DNA from: a virus
Length of the DNA stretch: 23,349 nt
Virus record (IMG/VR): IMGVR_UViG_3300043313_001321
Span: 1 to 23,349 of that record
Strand: one strand, 5' to 3'
Shown: positions 1 through 7,331 of the stretch, one piece after another
Numbering within the stretch: position 1 is the first letter of the stretch
How the letters are laid out: each line of letters starts with the position of its first letter
Position numbers and translations under genes: made by a program
Notes under the pieces: generated by a model
Told to the model about the DNA's origin: nothing
The model's database searches: none
The model's input: the letters and a program-made list of their open reading frames with translations, nothing else

Positions 1-1
1 C

Positions 2-1969
2 ACCCGCACCGCCACCCCCCGCGCCGCCTTCGCCGCGGACGGCCGCCTGCTCGCCCTCATCGCCGACGGCGAGGACACCCCCGACCCGCTGGCGTTCCTC
101 GACGTAGAGGAGGGCCAGCCCCTCCCCACCCGCGACCAGATCACCGAGGCCCTCACCGGGCTGTCCGCCGACGAGCTGGCCGCCGTCATCGACGCCGCCG
201 TCGCGGAGGGCCAGGCCATCGGCGCCTCCGACGACCCGATCACCCCCGAGGTGCTGGCCCGCATCAACGCCCTCGCCGACGCCCGCGAGGTCGCCGAGGA
301 GCGGCAGGGTGCTATCGCCGCCGAGGCGGAGGAGGCGCAGCGGCAGCGTGACGAGGCCCTGGCCCGCCTCGCCCCCCGCTCCGAGGACGGCCCGGAGGAC
401 GACGAGGAAGGCGACGAGGGCACCGGAGACGGCTCGGACGGTGAGGGTGAGGGCGACAGCCAGCCCGCCGGTTCGCAGGCCGCCCCTGAGCCCGTCGCGG
501 CCTCCGCGGGCCAGCGTCGCCGTGTGCAGGCCGCCGGGCGGCCCGGAGCTGTCCCCTCCTCCTCCACCTCGACCCGCAACCGCGCCGCCAACTCGGCCGG
601 GGGAGAGCCCGCCGGGTTCGTCGCCCCCCGCGCCACCGCCACCCTCGTCGCCTCCGCCGGGAACCAGCGCGCCGGGCTGGAGGTGGGGGCGACCATCGCC
701 ACCGCCGACCAGCTCGGGGAGGCCATCAACCTTCGCCGCCACGCCCTCCGCAACACCAGCGGAGGCGACGGCGAGCAGGTGCCCGTCGCCTCGCTGCGAA
801 CCTCCTACCCGGCGGAGCGCTTCCTCGGTGACGATGCCGCGCAGAACACGCAGCTCATCGACGCCGCCACCGACCAGGCCACCCTCGTCGCCTCGGCGCA
901 GGCCGCCCTCGCCAACGGCGCGATCGTCGCCGCCGGGGGGCTGTGCGCCCCCCTCAACCTCGACTACGACGTGCCCGTGCTCGGCTCCGTCGCCCGCCCC
1001 GTCCGCGACGCCCTCACCAACTTCGGTGTCCAGGGCCAGGGTGGGGGAGGTATCCGCTGGCGGCAGCACGTCTCCTTCGGCGACTTCGCCGGGGCCACCG
1101 GTATCTGGACCCTCGCCGACGACGCCGCCGTCACCGGCGACCCGGACACCGAGCCCAAGGTCAAACCGTGCATCGACGTGGAGTGCCCCGACGACGCCGA
1201 GGCGTACGTGGAGGCCATCACCATGTGCATGACCTTCTCCAACATGACGGCCCGCTTCGACCCGCAGGCCACCGCCGCCAACGTGCAGGCATCCCAGATC
1301 GCGCACGCCCGGCTGACGGAGAACCGTCTGCTCACCCAGATCGCCGCTCTGTCCACCACCGTCACCGCCGGGGTGGTCGTGTCCGCGATCCGGGACGAGC
1401 TGCTCGCCACGGACCGGCTGATCGCCGCGTTCCGCAACTTCTACCGCCTGGACGAGGCCATCGCCCTCCGCGCCGTCAAGCCCATCTGGTGGCGTGACGC
1501 GATCCGCGCCGACCTGATGCTGGGCGCCGGGGTGGGGTCGGGCACGGACATCCGGGAGGCGTTCGCCGTCGCCAACGCCACCATCAACTCCTGGTTCGCC
1601 GCCCGCAACATCAACATCACCTGGCACCTGGACGGCCGCCCCGCGACCGTCGCCGGGGGCTCCGAGGTGACGATGGCCAACCAGTTCTACGCCGCCCTCA
1701 CCGACAACGCGGCCGTGCCCGACTTCCCCGCCCAGGTGGAGACCCTGCTGTGGCGCGAAGGGGACATGCTGCACCTCGACGGCGGCAGCATGGACCTGGG
1801 TGTCGTCCGCGACTCCTCCCTCAACCAGGTCAACCGCTACAAGCAGTTCTCCGAGACCTTTGAGGGTGTCGCCCACCGCGGCGTCGAAGCTGTCCGGCTG
1901 GTCACCGACCTCCAGCCGACCGGCATGACCGCGGGCACCGCCGACACGGCGGCCATCCTCGCCGCCTGA
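2..1969 (+). CDS. Major capsid protein, 5' end outside the window
   Basis: The frame is open from base 2 to the stop at 1969 (655 residues visible), so the true start probably lies upstream; GTG at 251 is in frame but has no ribosome binding site. The visible N-terminus is helical and charged, with Glu/Gln/Arg-rich coiled-coil character around visible residues 85-125. It is followed by a very acidic Asp/Glu/Gly linker (about 128-158) and then a long Ala/Val-rich domain with Trp and Gly patches. Such an N-terminal helical part plus linker is typical of HK97-fold capsid proteins whose scaffold-like delta domain is removed by the prohead protease. The position ahead of neck and tail genes agrees. 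The family is inferred from layout and composition, not from an alignment. A protease domain fused further upstream cannot be excluded. A hairpin follows at 1978-2016. Confidence 0.7.
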   Translation, partial: TRTATPRAAFAADGRLLALIADGEDTPDPLAFLDVEEGQPLPTRDQITEALTGLSADELAAVIDAAVAEGQAIGASDDPITPEVLARINALADAREVAEERQGAIAAEAEEAQRQRDEALARLAPRSEDGPEDDEEGDEGTGDGSDGEGEGDSQPAGSQAAPEPVAASAGQRRRVQAAGRPGAVPSSSTSTRNRAANSAGGEPAGFVAPRATATLVASAGNQRAGLEVGATIATADQLGEAINLRRHALRNTSGGDGEQVPVASLRTSYPAERFLGDDAAQNTQLIDAATDQATLVASAQAALANGAIVAAGGLCAPLNLDYDVPVLGSVARPVRDALTNFGVQGQGGGGIRWRQHVSFGDFAGATGIWTLADDAAVTGDPDTEPKVKPCIDVECPDDAEAYVEAITMCMTFSNMTARFDPQATAANVQASQIAHARLTENRLLTQIAALSTTVTAGVVVSAIRDELLATDRLIAAFRNFYRLDEAIALRAVKPIWWRDAIRADLMLGAGVGSGTDIREAFAVANATINSWFAARNINITWHLDGRPATVAGGSEVTMANQFYAALTDNAAVPDFPAQVETLLWREGDMLHLDGGSMDLGVVRDSSLNQVNRYKQFSETFEGVAHRGVEAVRLVTDLQPTGMTAGTADTAAILAA

Positions 1970-1977
1970 CAGGTACG

Positions 1978-2016
1978 CCCGGCGCCAGCTCTCGACCCCC
2001 GCTGGCTGGCGCCGGG
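1978..2016 (+). terminator. Hairpin after the capsid gene
   Basis: A perfect 12-bp stem (1978-1989 with 2005-2016; arms CCCGGCGCCAGC and GCTGGCGCCGGG) encloses a 15-nt loop and is followed by only two T. It starts 8 nt after the capsid stop. It may act as a partial terminator or as a 3' stabiliser that sets capsid expression above that of downstream genes. Confidence 0.55.
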
Positions 2017-2051
2017 TTCCCTGACAGGCATCCCGACCGCGAGGAGCACCC

Positions 2052-2897
2052 ATGACCGTCACCGTCACCGCCCCCCCGGCGGCCGCCCCCCCGCATTCGC
2101 TCCTCCGCGCCGCCATCACCAACCGCGACGACGACGCGGGCGGTGAGTGGGTGCGCGGCCTCCAGTACGTGTCGGAGACCTGCGGTGGCTACCGGGCCCT
2201 CTCCGACTGCACCGCCGAGGAGCTGGACCAGGGCGCCGCCGCAGGCGTCGCCGACGCTGTCGTGTACCGGCCGTGGGACCTCCAGGTGCAGGACCCCTGC
2301 CCCACCACCTTCGGCTACCAGGAGGCGGAGGTGACGGCCCGGCTACGCCGCGCCGCCGACTCCATCGAGTCCTACGCCATCGCCCGCGAGCTGTGGACCG
2401 GGGAGCTGTCCGAGCAGGAAGCCGCCGCCATCGGCGGGGGCGCCGAACCCAACCTGTACCTCGCCAAGGACCCCACCGTCCTCGGCTCCGGGCCCGTCTC
2501 CCCCCGGCGCGGCCTCGGCCTCCTCCAGAAAGCAGCCGGGGACGCCTTCCACGGCCAGCAGGTGTTCCTCCACATCGCCCGCGACGCCATCACCATGTTC
2601 GGTCCCGACCTGGCGAAGGTGGGGAACCTCCTCTACACCAACCTGGACAATGTGGTGGTGGCCGACGCCGGATATCCGGGCACCCCCCCGGAGGGCACCT
2701 CCGCCGCCGCCAACGTGTCGTGGATGTACGCCACCGGGCCCGTCGTGGTCCGCCGCAGCCCCCTCGTCCTCGACTCCGCCAACGACGCGGAGGTCATCGA
2801 CACCCGCACCAACACCATCCGCCGGACCGCAGGGAAACGCGTGGCGGCCACGTTCGACACCTGTGCGTACTTCGCCGTCCCCATCACCCTGAGCTGA
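2052..2897 (+). CDS. Probable second capsid-type protein (pentamer/minor capsid candidate)
   Basis: This 281-residue protein starts at ATG after GAGGAG (2041-2046). It begins with a Thr/Val/Pro/Ala stretch, continues with a mixed alpha/beta region, and ends in a beta-rich segment of alternating Val/Arg/Asp/Thr (about residues 225-281, including GPVVVRRSPLVLDS and ending FAVPITLS). It sits directly behind the capsid gene. That ending resembles the C-terminal strands of HK97-type capsid proteins. Some actinophages encode two capsid proteins, one for hexamers and one for pentamers, and this would fit that arrangement. The role is inferred from position and general look; a decoration or head-completion protein is the alternative. 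Confidence 0.5.
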   Translation: MTVTVTAPPAAAPPHSLLRAAITNRDDDAGGEWVRGLQYVSETCGGYRALSDCTAEELDQGAAAGVADAVVYRPWDLQVQDPCPTTFGYQEAEVTARLRRAADSIESYAIARELWTGELSEQEAAAIGGGAEPNLYLAKDPTVLGSGPVSPRRGLGLLQKAAGDAFHGQQVFLHIARDAITMFGPDLAKVGNLLYTNLDNVVVADAGYPGTPPEGTSAAANVSWMYATGPVVVRRSPLVLDSANDAEVIDTRTNTIRRTAGKRVAATFDTCAYFAVPITLS

Positions 2898-2907
2898 GGA
2901 GCCCCCT

Positions 2908-3576
2908 GTGACCACGCCCACCCCTGTCCGCAAGTCCGGCAGTGTGTTCGCCCTCGGTGGGCGCTTCACCCGCATCGCCTCCAACGGCGCCCCCGTTGTC
3001 GGCCCCGACAACGCGTACGTGTCGGACAACCTCGTCAAGCTCGACTACACCCTGGAGTACCGGGACGGCACCGAGGTCGAACGCCTCAACGGCCAAGGCA
3101 AGGCGTGCCTGTACTACTCGTCGCCGCCGACCGTGAAGCGTCTCGTCATCGACTCCCTGGAGTTGTGCTACCCCGACCCGGAGCTGGAGGAGATGCTGGG
3201 CGGGGGGGATGTGCTGCTGGACGAGGACGGCCGCCCCATCGGCCACGCCGCCCCCGAGGTCGGCTCCGATCCCGTCCCCAACGGGATCGGCGTGGAGCTG
3301 TGGTCCTCTGCGATCACCGACGACGGGGTGGACGACGAGCTGCCCTACATCTGGTGGACGCTGCCCCGGCTGTACCTCAAGCCGTCCGGTGTCTCCATCT
3401 CCGCCGATCCGATGGCCGCCGCGTTCGAGGGTCAGGGCAACCAGAACCCCAACTGGGGCAACGGGCCCCTGAACGACTGGGAGTGGGAGTCCGGCCGTGT
3501 CGTGCAGCGCGTCCGGCAGGCCACCATGCCCGACCTGTCCGCCAACGGCTTCATCGCGGTCCCGGCCGCCGTCTGA
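2908..3576 (+). CDS. Probable major tail (tube) protein
   Basis: This 222-residue protein starts at GTG with TGAGGAG upstream (2895-2901). The sequence is beta-rich and soluble. It has a block of the form DYTLEYRDGTEVERLNGQG near residues 46-65, followed by ELCYPDPELEEMLGGG. Such a 'Pro-Glu-Leu ... Leu-Gly-Gly' step between strands recurs in siphovirus tail-tube proteins. The C-terminal NQNPNWG segment and long strands also fit a tube subunit. In many phages the tube gene follows the neck genes, whereas here it comes before the adaptor at 3579. A head decoration protein is the main alternative. Confidence 0.58.
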   Translation: MTTPTPVRKSGSVFALGGRFTRIASNGAPVVGPDNAYVSDNLVKLDYTLEYRDGTEVERLNGQGKACLYYSSPPTVKRLVIDSLELCYPDPELEEMLGGGDVLLDEDGRPIGHAAPEVGSDPVPNGIGVELWSSAITDDGVDDELPYIWWTLPRLYLKPSGVSISADPMAAAFEGQGNQNPNWGNGPLNDWEWESGRVVQRVRQATMPDLSANGFIAVPAAV

Positions 3577-3578
3577 CC

Positions 3579-4310
3579 GTGGTCGCCCCGTGGACGGACC
3601 TCGACGCCATCCCCGCCCCGGTGCCGGAGCTGGGTGGCGCAGAGGAGTGGGTGCCGGTCATCGCCCTCGCCTCCGAGGTGCTGTGGGCGCTGTCCGGCCG
3701 CCGCTGGGGTGGCATCACCACGCGCACCGTAGAGGTGGTGGCGCCCGCGCCCGGTGACCCCATCCCCTCCGGCTGGGACCTGACCTGGGGCACGGCCATG
3801 CACCCGGCCGTCGTGGACGGCCAGATCATCAACCACGGCTGCTGCGCCGCCCCCACCGAGGTCCGGCTGCCCGGCTCCCCGGTCGCCGTCTCCGAAGTGT
3901 CCCACCGGGAGGCGGTCCGCGACCCGGACACCTACGACCTGCGCGGCCCCTACCTGCGGGACCTCACCGGCACCGGCTGGCCCGTCTGCGAGCCCGGCAT
4001 CGTCGTCACCTACACCTCCGGGCAGGAGCCGCCCGACGGGGGCCGCCTCGCCGCCGCCCTCCTCGCCCGCGAATACGCCCTGTCCGCCCTCGGCCAGCCG
4101 TGCGCCCTCCCCGCCAACGTCACCTCCGTCACCCGGCAAGGCATCACGCAGACCTTCGTCCCCGCCTCCCAGATCATCGCCCTCGGACAGACGGGTCTGG
4201 TGCCGGTGGACTCGTGGCTCGCTACCGTCAACCCCGCGAAGCTCACCCGCCGGGCCCGCGCATGGTCCCCGGACACCTCGCCCCGCACCTACCGGAGGAC
4301 AGCACCGTGA
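3579..4310 (+). CDS. Head-to-tail connector (adaptor)
   Basis: GTG at 3579 lies 2 nt after the previous stop, giving 243 residues; the same frame is open further upstream but only over the neighbouring gene. The N-terminal helix includes IALASEVLWALSGRRW, followed by a strand region, then LPGSPVAVSEVSHREAV, a YTSGQEPPDGG turn, and a helix LAREYALSALGQPCALP leading to VTRQGITQ. This order (helix ending in SGRRW, central LPG-PV strand, GxxPP before an Ala-rich helix, then C-LP and RQG) is the usual pattern of actinophage gp6-type adaptors. These proteins form the ring between portal and tail. The gene overlaps the next by GTGA. Confidence 0.75.
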   Translation: MVAPWTDLDAIPAPVPELGGAEEWVPVIALASEVLWALSGRRWGGITTRTVEVVAPAPGDPIPSGWDLTWGTAMHPAVVDGQIINHGCCAAPTEVRLPGSPVAVSEVSHREAVRDPDTYDLRGPYLRDLTGTGWPVCEPGIVVTYTSGQEPPDGGRLAAALLAREYALSALGQPCALPANVTSVTRQGITQTFVPASQIIALGQTGLVPVDSWLATVNPAKLTRRARAWSPDTSPRTYRRTAP

Positions 4311-4942
4311 TCCTGCTCCTGGGCCTACTGGCCCTCCTGGCGTTGCCGCTGCGCGCCGTCTACGACCCGTTCGCCCCGGCCGCCCCCGGCTTCCCCGACA
4401 AGCGTCTGCGCCGCGCCGGGCTGGATGACGAGACGATGCAACGTCTCCGCGACGAGTACGCGGGCATGGACCGCGACGACCAGCGCCAGTTCATGCGTTT
4501 CGTGTCCCGCAACCCGGACCGCTCCATCGCCGCCCGCTACCAGGGCCGCCGATCCCGCGAGGACCTGGAGCACATGACGGTGGACGATGAGCTGATCCCG
4601 CTGCTGCGGGAACGCCGCCTGTCCACGCAGGGCCGCAAAGCGGAACTCATCGAACGGCTCCTCGCCTCCTACGACGCCCCGAGCGGTGCCCTAAGCGCCG
4701 ACAAGCCACCCGCCCGGCCGGACACCCCCGACGAGGGCCCGGAGGCCGGGAGGAGCAGCGACACGGCCGGGAATGACACCCCGGACGCGGGACAGCCCGC
4801 AACCCCGGCGCCCGCTACGCCGTCCGCGCCCGCCTCGGCGCCGTCCACGCAGGCGCCCGGCCCGCAGACCCCGGACGCCGAACCGGCTCCGGCCACCCCC
4901 GCCTCGGCGGACACCACCACCAAGGAGGCCCCCCGTGGCTGA
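4307..4942 (+). CDS. SAP-domain protein with hydrophobic N-terminus
   Basis: GTG at 4307 overlaps the previous stop (GTGA) and has GGAGGA about 8 nt upstream; 211 residues. Residues 2-15 (ILLLGLLALLALPL) form a hydrophobic stretch that could anchor in a membrane. Residues 40-88 are charged and helical. Residues 91-121 match a SAP motif: VDDELIPLLRERRLSTQGRK followed by AELIERLLA, that is, helix, short loop with Gly, Lys/Ala/Glu-Leu helix. SAP domains bind nucleic acid in many proteins. From about 130 the chain is a disordered Pro/Ala/Thr/Asp-rich tail. The neighbours are neck genes, so a structural or packaging role is possible. A short membrane-like segment next to a SAP motif is unusual. 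Confidence 0.65.
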   Translation: MILLLGLLALLALPLRAVYDPFAPAAPGFPDKRLRRAGLDDETMQRLRDEYAGMDRDDQRQFMRFVSRNPDRSIAARYQGRRSREDLEHMTVDDELIPLLRERRLSTQGRKAELIERLLASYDAPSGALSADKPPARPDTPDEGPEAGRSSDTAGNDTPDAGQPATPAPATPSAPASAPSTQAPGPQTPDAEPAPATPASADTTTKEAPRG

Positions 4943-5105
4943 CAGCGACGACAAGTACACCGTCAAGGAAATCTCCAACGACCCCGCCGACTACATCACC
5001 GGCCCCCGCCGCGGAGAGGCCAACCGCACCCACGGCGGCACCACCCGCGACGGCGCCGTGCAGGTCCTCGTCGTAGAGGGCGCCGGAGACACCTCCAGCA
5101 AGTGA
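4935..5105 (+). CDS. Small hydrophilic protein, 56 residues
   Basis: GTG at 4935 follows AAGGAGG (4922-4928) and overlaps the end of the SAP-domain gene by 8 nt; the stop overlaps the next start (GTGA at 5102). The protein is acidic at the start (ADSDDKYTVKEISNDPADY), then basic Arg/Gly/Thr-rich, ending VQVLVVEGAGDTSSK. No known domain is recognised. The tight coupling and good ribosome binding site support a real gene made together with the neck proteins. Confidence 0.6.
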   Translation: MADSDDKYTVKEISNDPADYITGPRRGEANRTHGGTTRDGAVQVLVVEGAGDTSSK

Positions 5106-5653
5106 GCGAACTCGCCCGCCTGCCCGGAGTCGGGCCTGCGTCACCGGATGCGGTGGCGCAGGCCCTCCTCGACGGCGTGGTGGGCTGGTTCGCCGACAAC
5201 ACCCCCGATGACTACCCGGCCCTCCCCGCACGCCGCTACGTGGCCGGAGGCGACCCGCGGGCCGTCGCCTGGGACGACACCGCCGGGCAGGTCACCGTCA
5301 CCCTCGGCCGCATCCTCGTCGGCCTCGACTCGACCCGCTCCCAGCAGCCGGTGCGTGTCCCCCGCGCCTCCCCCGCCAACTCCGGCCGCTACACGCAGAC
5401 CGCCTCCTTCGAGGTGCAGGTGGTGCGGTGCGCGCCCGCCCTCGCCCCCGCCGACGCGCTCCACGCCCACGGCCTCCTCGTCACCGCCGACGCGGGCTAC
5501 CTCATCCGGGCCGTCCTCGCCGTCGCCAACTCCGGCGCCCTCACCCGCGCCCCCGTCGGCGAGGCCGGGGTGACCGTCGATGACCTGGTGACCCTCGGCC
5601 CGGACGGGGGGGCGGCCGCCGCCGCCGTGGGCCTCACCGTCCCCCTGCTGTGA
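5102..5653 (+). CDS. Neck protein (tail terminator or stopper type)
   Basis: This 183-residue protein starts at GTG, coupled by GTGA overlap. An N-terminal helix (AVAQALLDGVVGWF) is followed by strands with TVTLGRILVGLD, then ASFEVQVVRCAP, and a helix TADAGYLIRAVLAVANSG. The helix, strand and 'FEVQVVRCAP' arrangement resembles small actinophage neck proteins that close the tail tube or the head. It lies between the adaptor and the gp10-like gene, as expected for stopper or terminator. Which of the two it is cannot be told from the sequence alone. Confidence 0.55.
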   Translation: MSELARLPGVGPASPDAVAQALLDGVVGWFADNTPDDYPALPARRYVAGGDPRAVAWDDTAGQVTVTLGRILVGLDSTRSQQPVRVPRASPANSGRYTQTASFEVQVVRCAPALAPADALHAHGLLVTADAGYLIRAVLAVANSGALTRAPVGEAGVTVDDLVTLGPDGGAAAAAVGLTVPLL

Positions 5654-5790
5654 CCGTCCGCGCCGAACCCCGCTGCCTGCTGGCCGCGCCCGGCTGGTGG
5701 TGCTCCCGTCTCCGCGGCCACGAAGGGCCGTGCGCGCTCCGCCCGTCCTGGTGGAACCTGCCCGCCCTGTGGCGCCACTGGAGGTCCTGA
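5650..5790 (+). CDS. 46-residue Trp/Cys-rich protein
   Basis: This ORF starts at GTG overlapping the previous stop (GTGA) and stops in TGATG shared with the next ATG, so it fills exactly the space between two neck genes. The protein has five Trp and three Cys. The CSRLRGHEGPC segment gives Cys18, His24 and Cys28, with an upstream Cys9, which could bind a metal ion. C-x-GHEGPC-like motifs are common in small actinobacterial proteins. The perfect coupling at both ends is the best evidence that it is translated. There is no clear ribosome binding site, so it would depend on translation of the upstream gene. Confidence 0.55.
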   Translation: MTVRAEPRCLLAAPGWWCSRLRGHEGPCALRPSWWNLPALWRHWRS

Positions 5791-6122
5791 TGGTCAAGGG
5801 ACGAGTAGCCAGTGATGGGAGCTACGTCTACATCGATCCCGACAAGCTGGCCGCCTACGTCCGCGACGGCGGAGGCCCCATCCTCCGCGACCTCGACCGC
5901 CGCGCCAGCCGCGTGCAGGCCGGAGCCCGCCGCCAGGTCGGCAAGGACACCCGCCGCCTCGAACGCAGCATCGTCAAACGGCAGGGCGTGGACGCCAAGG
6001 GCCCGTTCATCCTCGTCGTCTCCGAGGGCGTGCCCTACGGCTACTGGCATCACGAGGGCAACACCCGAGGCTGGCCTGGTAACCGCTTCCTGTCCGACAA
6101 CCTGCACCTGGCCCGCGGATAG
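5790..6122 (+). CDS. HK97-gp10-like neck/tail-completion protein
   Basis: This 110-residue protein starts at ATG with TGGAGGT just upstream (5779-5785). A central basic helical part (ILRDLDRRASRVQAGARRQV) leads to strands and the segment VPYGYWHHEGNTRGWPGNRF near residues 81-100. The pattern 'YxxxxHxG ... RP-like ... FL' close to the C-terminus is characteristic of HK97-gp10-type proteins, which act in joining head and tail. It is the last gene of the first rightward group; a large hairpin follows at 6126-6185, then the leftward cassette. Confidence 0.68.
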   Translation: MVKGRVASDGSYVYIDPDKLAAYVRDGGGPILRDLDRRASRVQAGARRQVGKDTRRLERSIVKRQGVDAKGPFILVVSEGVPYGYWHHEGNTRGWPGNRFLSDNLHLARG

Positions 6123-6125
6123 ACG

Positions 6126-6185
6126 CAGCGAGGGCCCGCCTCCTGCCGGGAGCCCAGATGGGCGGCAGAAGGACGGGCCCTGCTG
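6126..6185. terminator. Hairpin between convergent gene groups
   Basis: The left arm 6126-6148 and right arm 6163-6185 pair over about 20 positions, with AGGGCCCG/CGGGCCCT as a perfect 8-bp core and CAGC/GCTG at the base; the loop is about 14 nt. It lies 4 nt after the rightward neck gene stop and just beyond the end of the leftward cassette. No T-run is present on either side. A bidirectional terminator is the natural reading. Confidence 0.65.
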
Positions 6186-6198
6186 TCGGCGCGGAGGG

Positions 6199-6330
6199 CT
6201 ACACCCGCCCGTGGGACTTACGGTGCGCTTGGGTCCCCGCCGGACACGGCACAGCGTAGACGCGCCGGAGCCCCGCCCTCCCCGCCGCAGCGTGTGGGAG
6301 ATGCAGGGCCCCGGCCTTACCGTGACTCAA
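6199..6330 (-). CDS. Possible last small ORF of the leftward cassette
   Basis: The frame ends with TAG at 6199 and can be read from TTG at 6330 (43 residues). It ends VYAVPCPAGTQAHRKSHGRV, a Cys/His pattern similar in style to the short basic zinc-type proteins common in Streptomyces phages. There is no ribosome binding site and no ATG or GTG in a useful place, so the start is a guess and the ORF may not be expressed. Without it, 6186-6346 holds no gene. Confidence 0.28.
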   Translation of the reverse strand: MSHGKAGALHLPHAAAGRAGLRRVYAVPCPAGTQAHRKSHGRV

Positions 6331-6346
6331 ACGGTGGACGGCCAGC

Positions 6347-6541
6347 CTACCGGCACTGCTTGCAATTGCGCGCCGCCCACCGGGCGAAGTGGTTGTGCGG
6401 ACACCTCGGCGCCGGTACCCGATGGTACCGGCCCTCCGTCCCCTCCACCGGCGCCAGCTCATCCAGCAGCGCGTACACCGCCGGGCAGGCCTTCGTGGCG
6501 AACCGGCCCACCTCATCCCGAGGCTGATCGAGGACGGTCAC
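6347..6541 (-). CDS. Small Cys/His protein, 64 residues
   Basis: GTG at 6541 overlaps the preceding stop by GTGA on the minus strand. An ATG further upstream at 6562 is in frame but would overlap the previous gene by 25 nt. The protein begins VTVLDQPRDEVGRFATK, has a helix (VYALLDELAPV), and ends with RCPHNHFARWAARNCKQCR, placing Cys47, His49, His51, Cys60 and Cys63 as a compact possible zinc site. Function unknown. Coupling to the two genes upstream in the cassette suggests a joint role. Confidence 0.55.
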   Translation of the reverse strand: MTVLDQPRDEVGRFATKACPAVYALLDELAPVEGTEGRYHRVPAPRCPHNHFARWAARNCKQCR

Positions 6542-6681
6542 CGCTCCCACCTCCGCAGGCACACCCAGTGCATGCCGTACGTGACCCGGTCCCCGTCACC
6601 CAGCGGCAGCGGGCACCGCGGGCAGGCGGGCCGCTCGATGCGCCGCAGGCACGCCCGGAATACCTCGCCGCAGTCGCTCAC
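6538..6681 (-). CDS. 47-residue zinc-knuckle-like protein
   Basis: GTG at 6681 overlaps the stop of the two-HTH gene (GTGA), and the stop overlaps the next GTG. The motif is C20-x2-C23 then H38-x2-C41 (ACPRCPLPLGDG ... MHWVC), a plausible single zinc site, with Cys4 and Cys11 ahead of it. The layout is the same as in the 51-residue protein at 7328-7483, so the two may be distant relatives. No enzyme motif is present; a protein- or nucleic-acid-binding role is likely but unproven. Confidence 0.55.
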   Translation of the reverse strand: MSDCGEVFRACLRRIERPACPRCPLPLGDGDRVTYGMHWVCLRRWER

Positions 6682-7331
6682 GACTCCACCGCCCGGTGCA
6701 CCCGCATGCCGTCCCGCCGGTCCTCGGAGCGGACCGCGAGACCCCGCCGCAGCAGGTCCGACAGCAGCCCCGACGCGGACCCCTCCGACCAGCCCCCCGC
6801 CTTCGCCAGGGAGGCGATGGTGAGGCCGTCCGGCGCCTGCCGCAGCAGCGCCGCCGCCCGCCGCCACTTCGGCCCGGTCACCGGCTCCGGCGCCCGGCGG
6901 CCCGTCCTCGCGGACAGCACCCGCCCGTCGGTGGCGATGATCGTGTCCGGCGCCGGATCGTGCTTCGCCAGCGCATCCGCGACCGCCGAGGCGCCCACCC
7001 CCAGCCGGTCGCGGATGACGCGGGTGGAGTCCCCCGCCTCCCGCATCGACCAGATGAGGGCTTCCCGCTCCGCGATGGCCGCCTTGGTGCCGGTCAGCCG
7101 CAGGTCCGCGAGGTCCCCGAACCACCGCAGGCACGCCTCATGCCACAGCGTGTCCGGGCCGAACGAGGTCAGGTGCGCCCCCGCCTCGCGGAGGACAGCG
7201 AGCCGCTGCAACGGCCGGACCAGCTCCGCGCGGATCGCCGCAACCTCGGCGTCAATCTCCGCCTGGCTCATCGGCCGGGCCGCGCCGATCGCGCCCCGCA
7301 CCACCGCGAGGTCGTACACGACGGCGGTCAT
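6678..7331 (-). CDS. DNA-binding protein with two helix-turn-helix regions
   Basis: This 217-residue protein starts at ATG 7331, overlapping the preceding stop (ATGA). The N-terminal 55 residues are helical. Residues about 88-124 (EREALIWSMREAGDSTRVIR then DRLGVGASAVADAL) look like a helix-turn-helix. A short ATDGRVLSARTGRR linker follows, then residues 155-212 (AALLRQAPDGLTIASLAKAG, GWSEGSASGLLSDLLRRGLA) form a second, winged-helix-like unit. This two-HTH layout with a 'DGR' linker is found in phage and actinobacterial DNA-binding proteins. It is the largest gene of the leftward cassette and a candidate regulator of its own or the neighbouring promoters. Target and role are not shown by the sequence. 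Confidence 0.7.
   Translation of the reverse strand: MTAVVYDLAVVRGAIGAARPMSQAEIDAEVAAIRAELVRPLQRLAVLREAGAHLTSFGPDTLWHEACLRWFGDLADLRLTGTKAAIAEREALIWSMREAGDSTRVIRDRLGVGASAVADALAKHDPAPDTIIATDGRVLSARTGRRAPEPVTGPKWRRAAALLRQAPDGLTIASLAKAGGWSEGSASGLLSDLLRRGLAVRSEDRRDGMRVHRAVES

Noticed and set aside
3105-3578. N-terminal extension of the adaptor frame upstream of 3579
   Set aside because: It lies entirely over the tail-tube gene and is Arg/Gly-rich; GTG at 3579 gives the normal adaptor N-terminus.
4307-4380. The hydrophobic N-terminus of the SAP protein as a holin
   Set aside because: Only one short hydrophobic stretch, followed by a long soluble nucleic-acid-binding type chain, within neck genes and far from the lysin.
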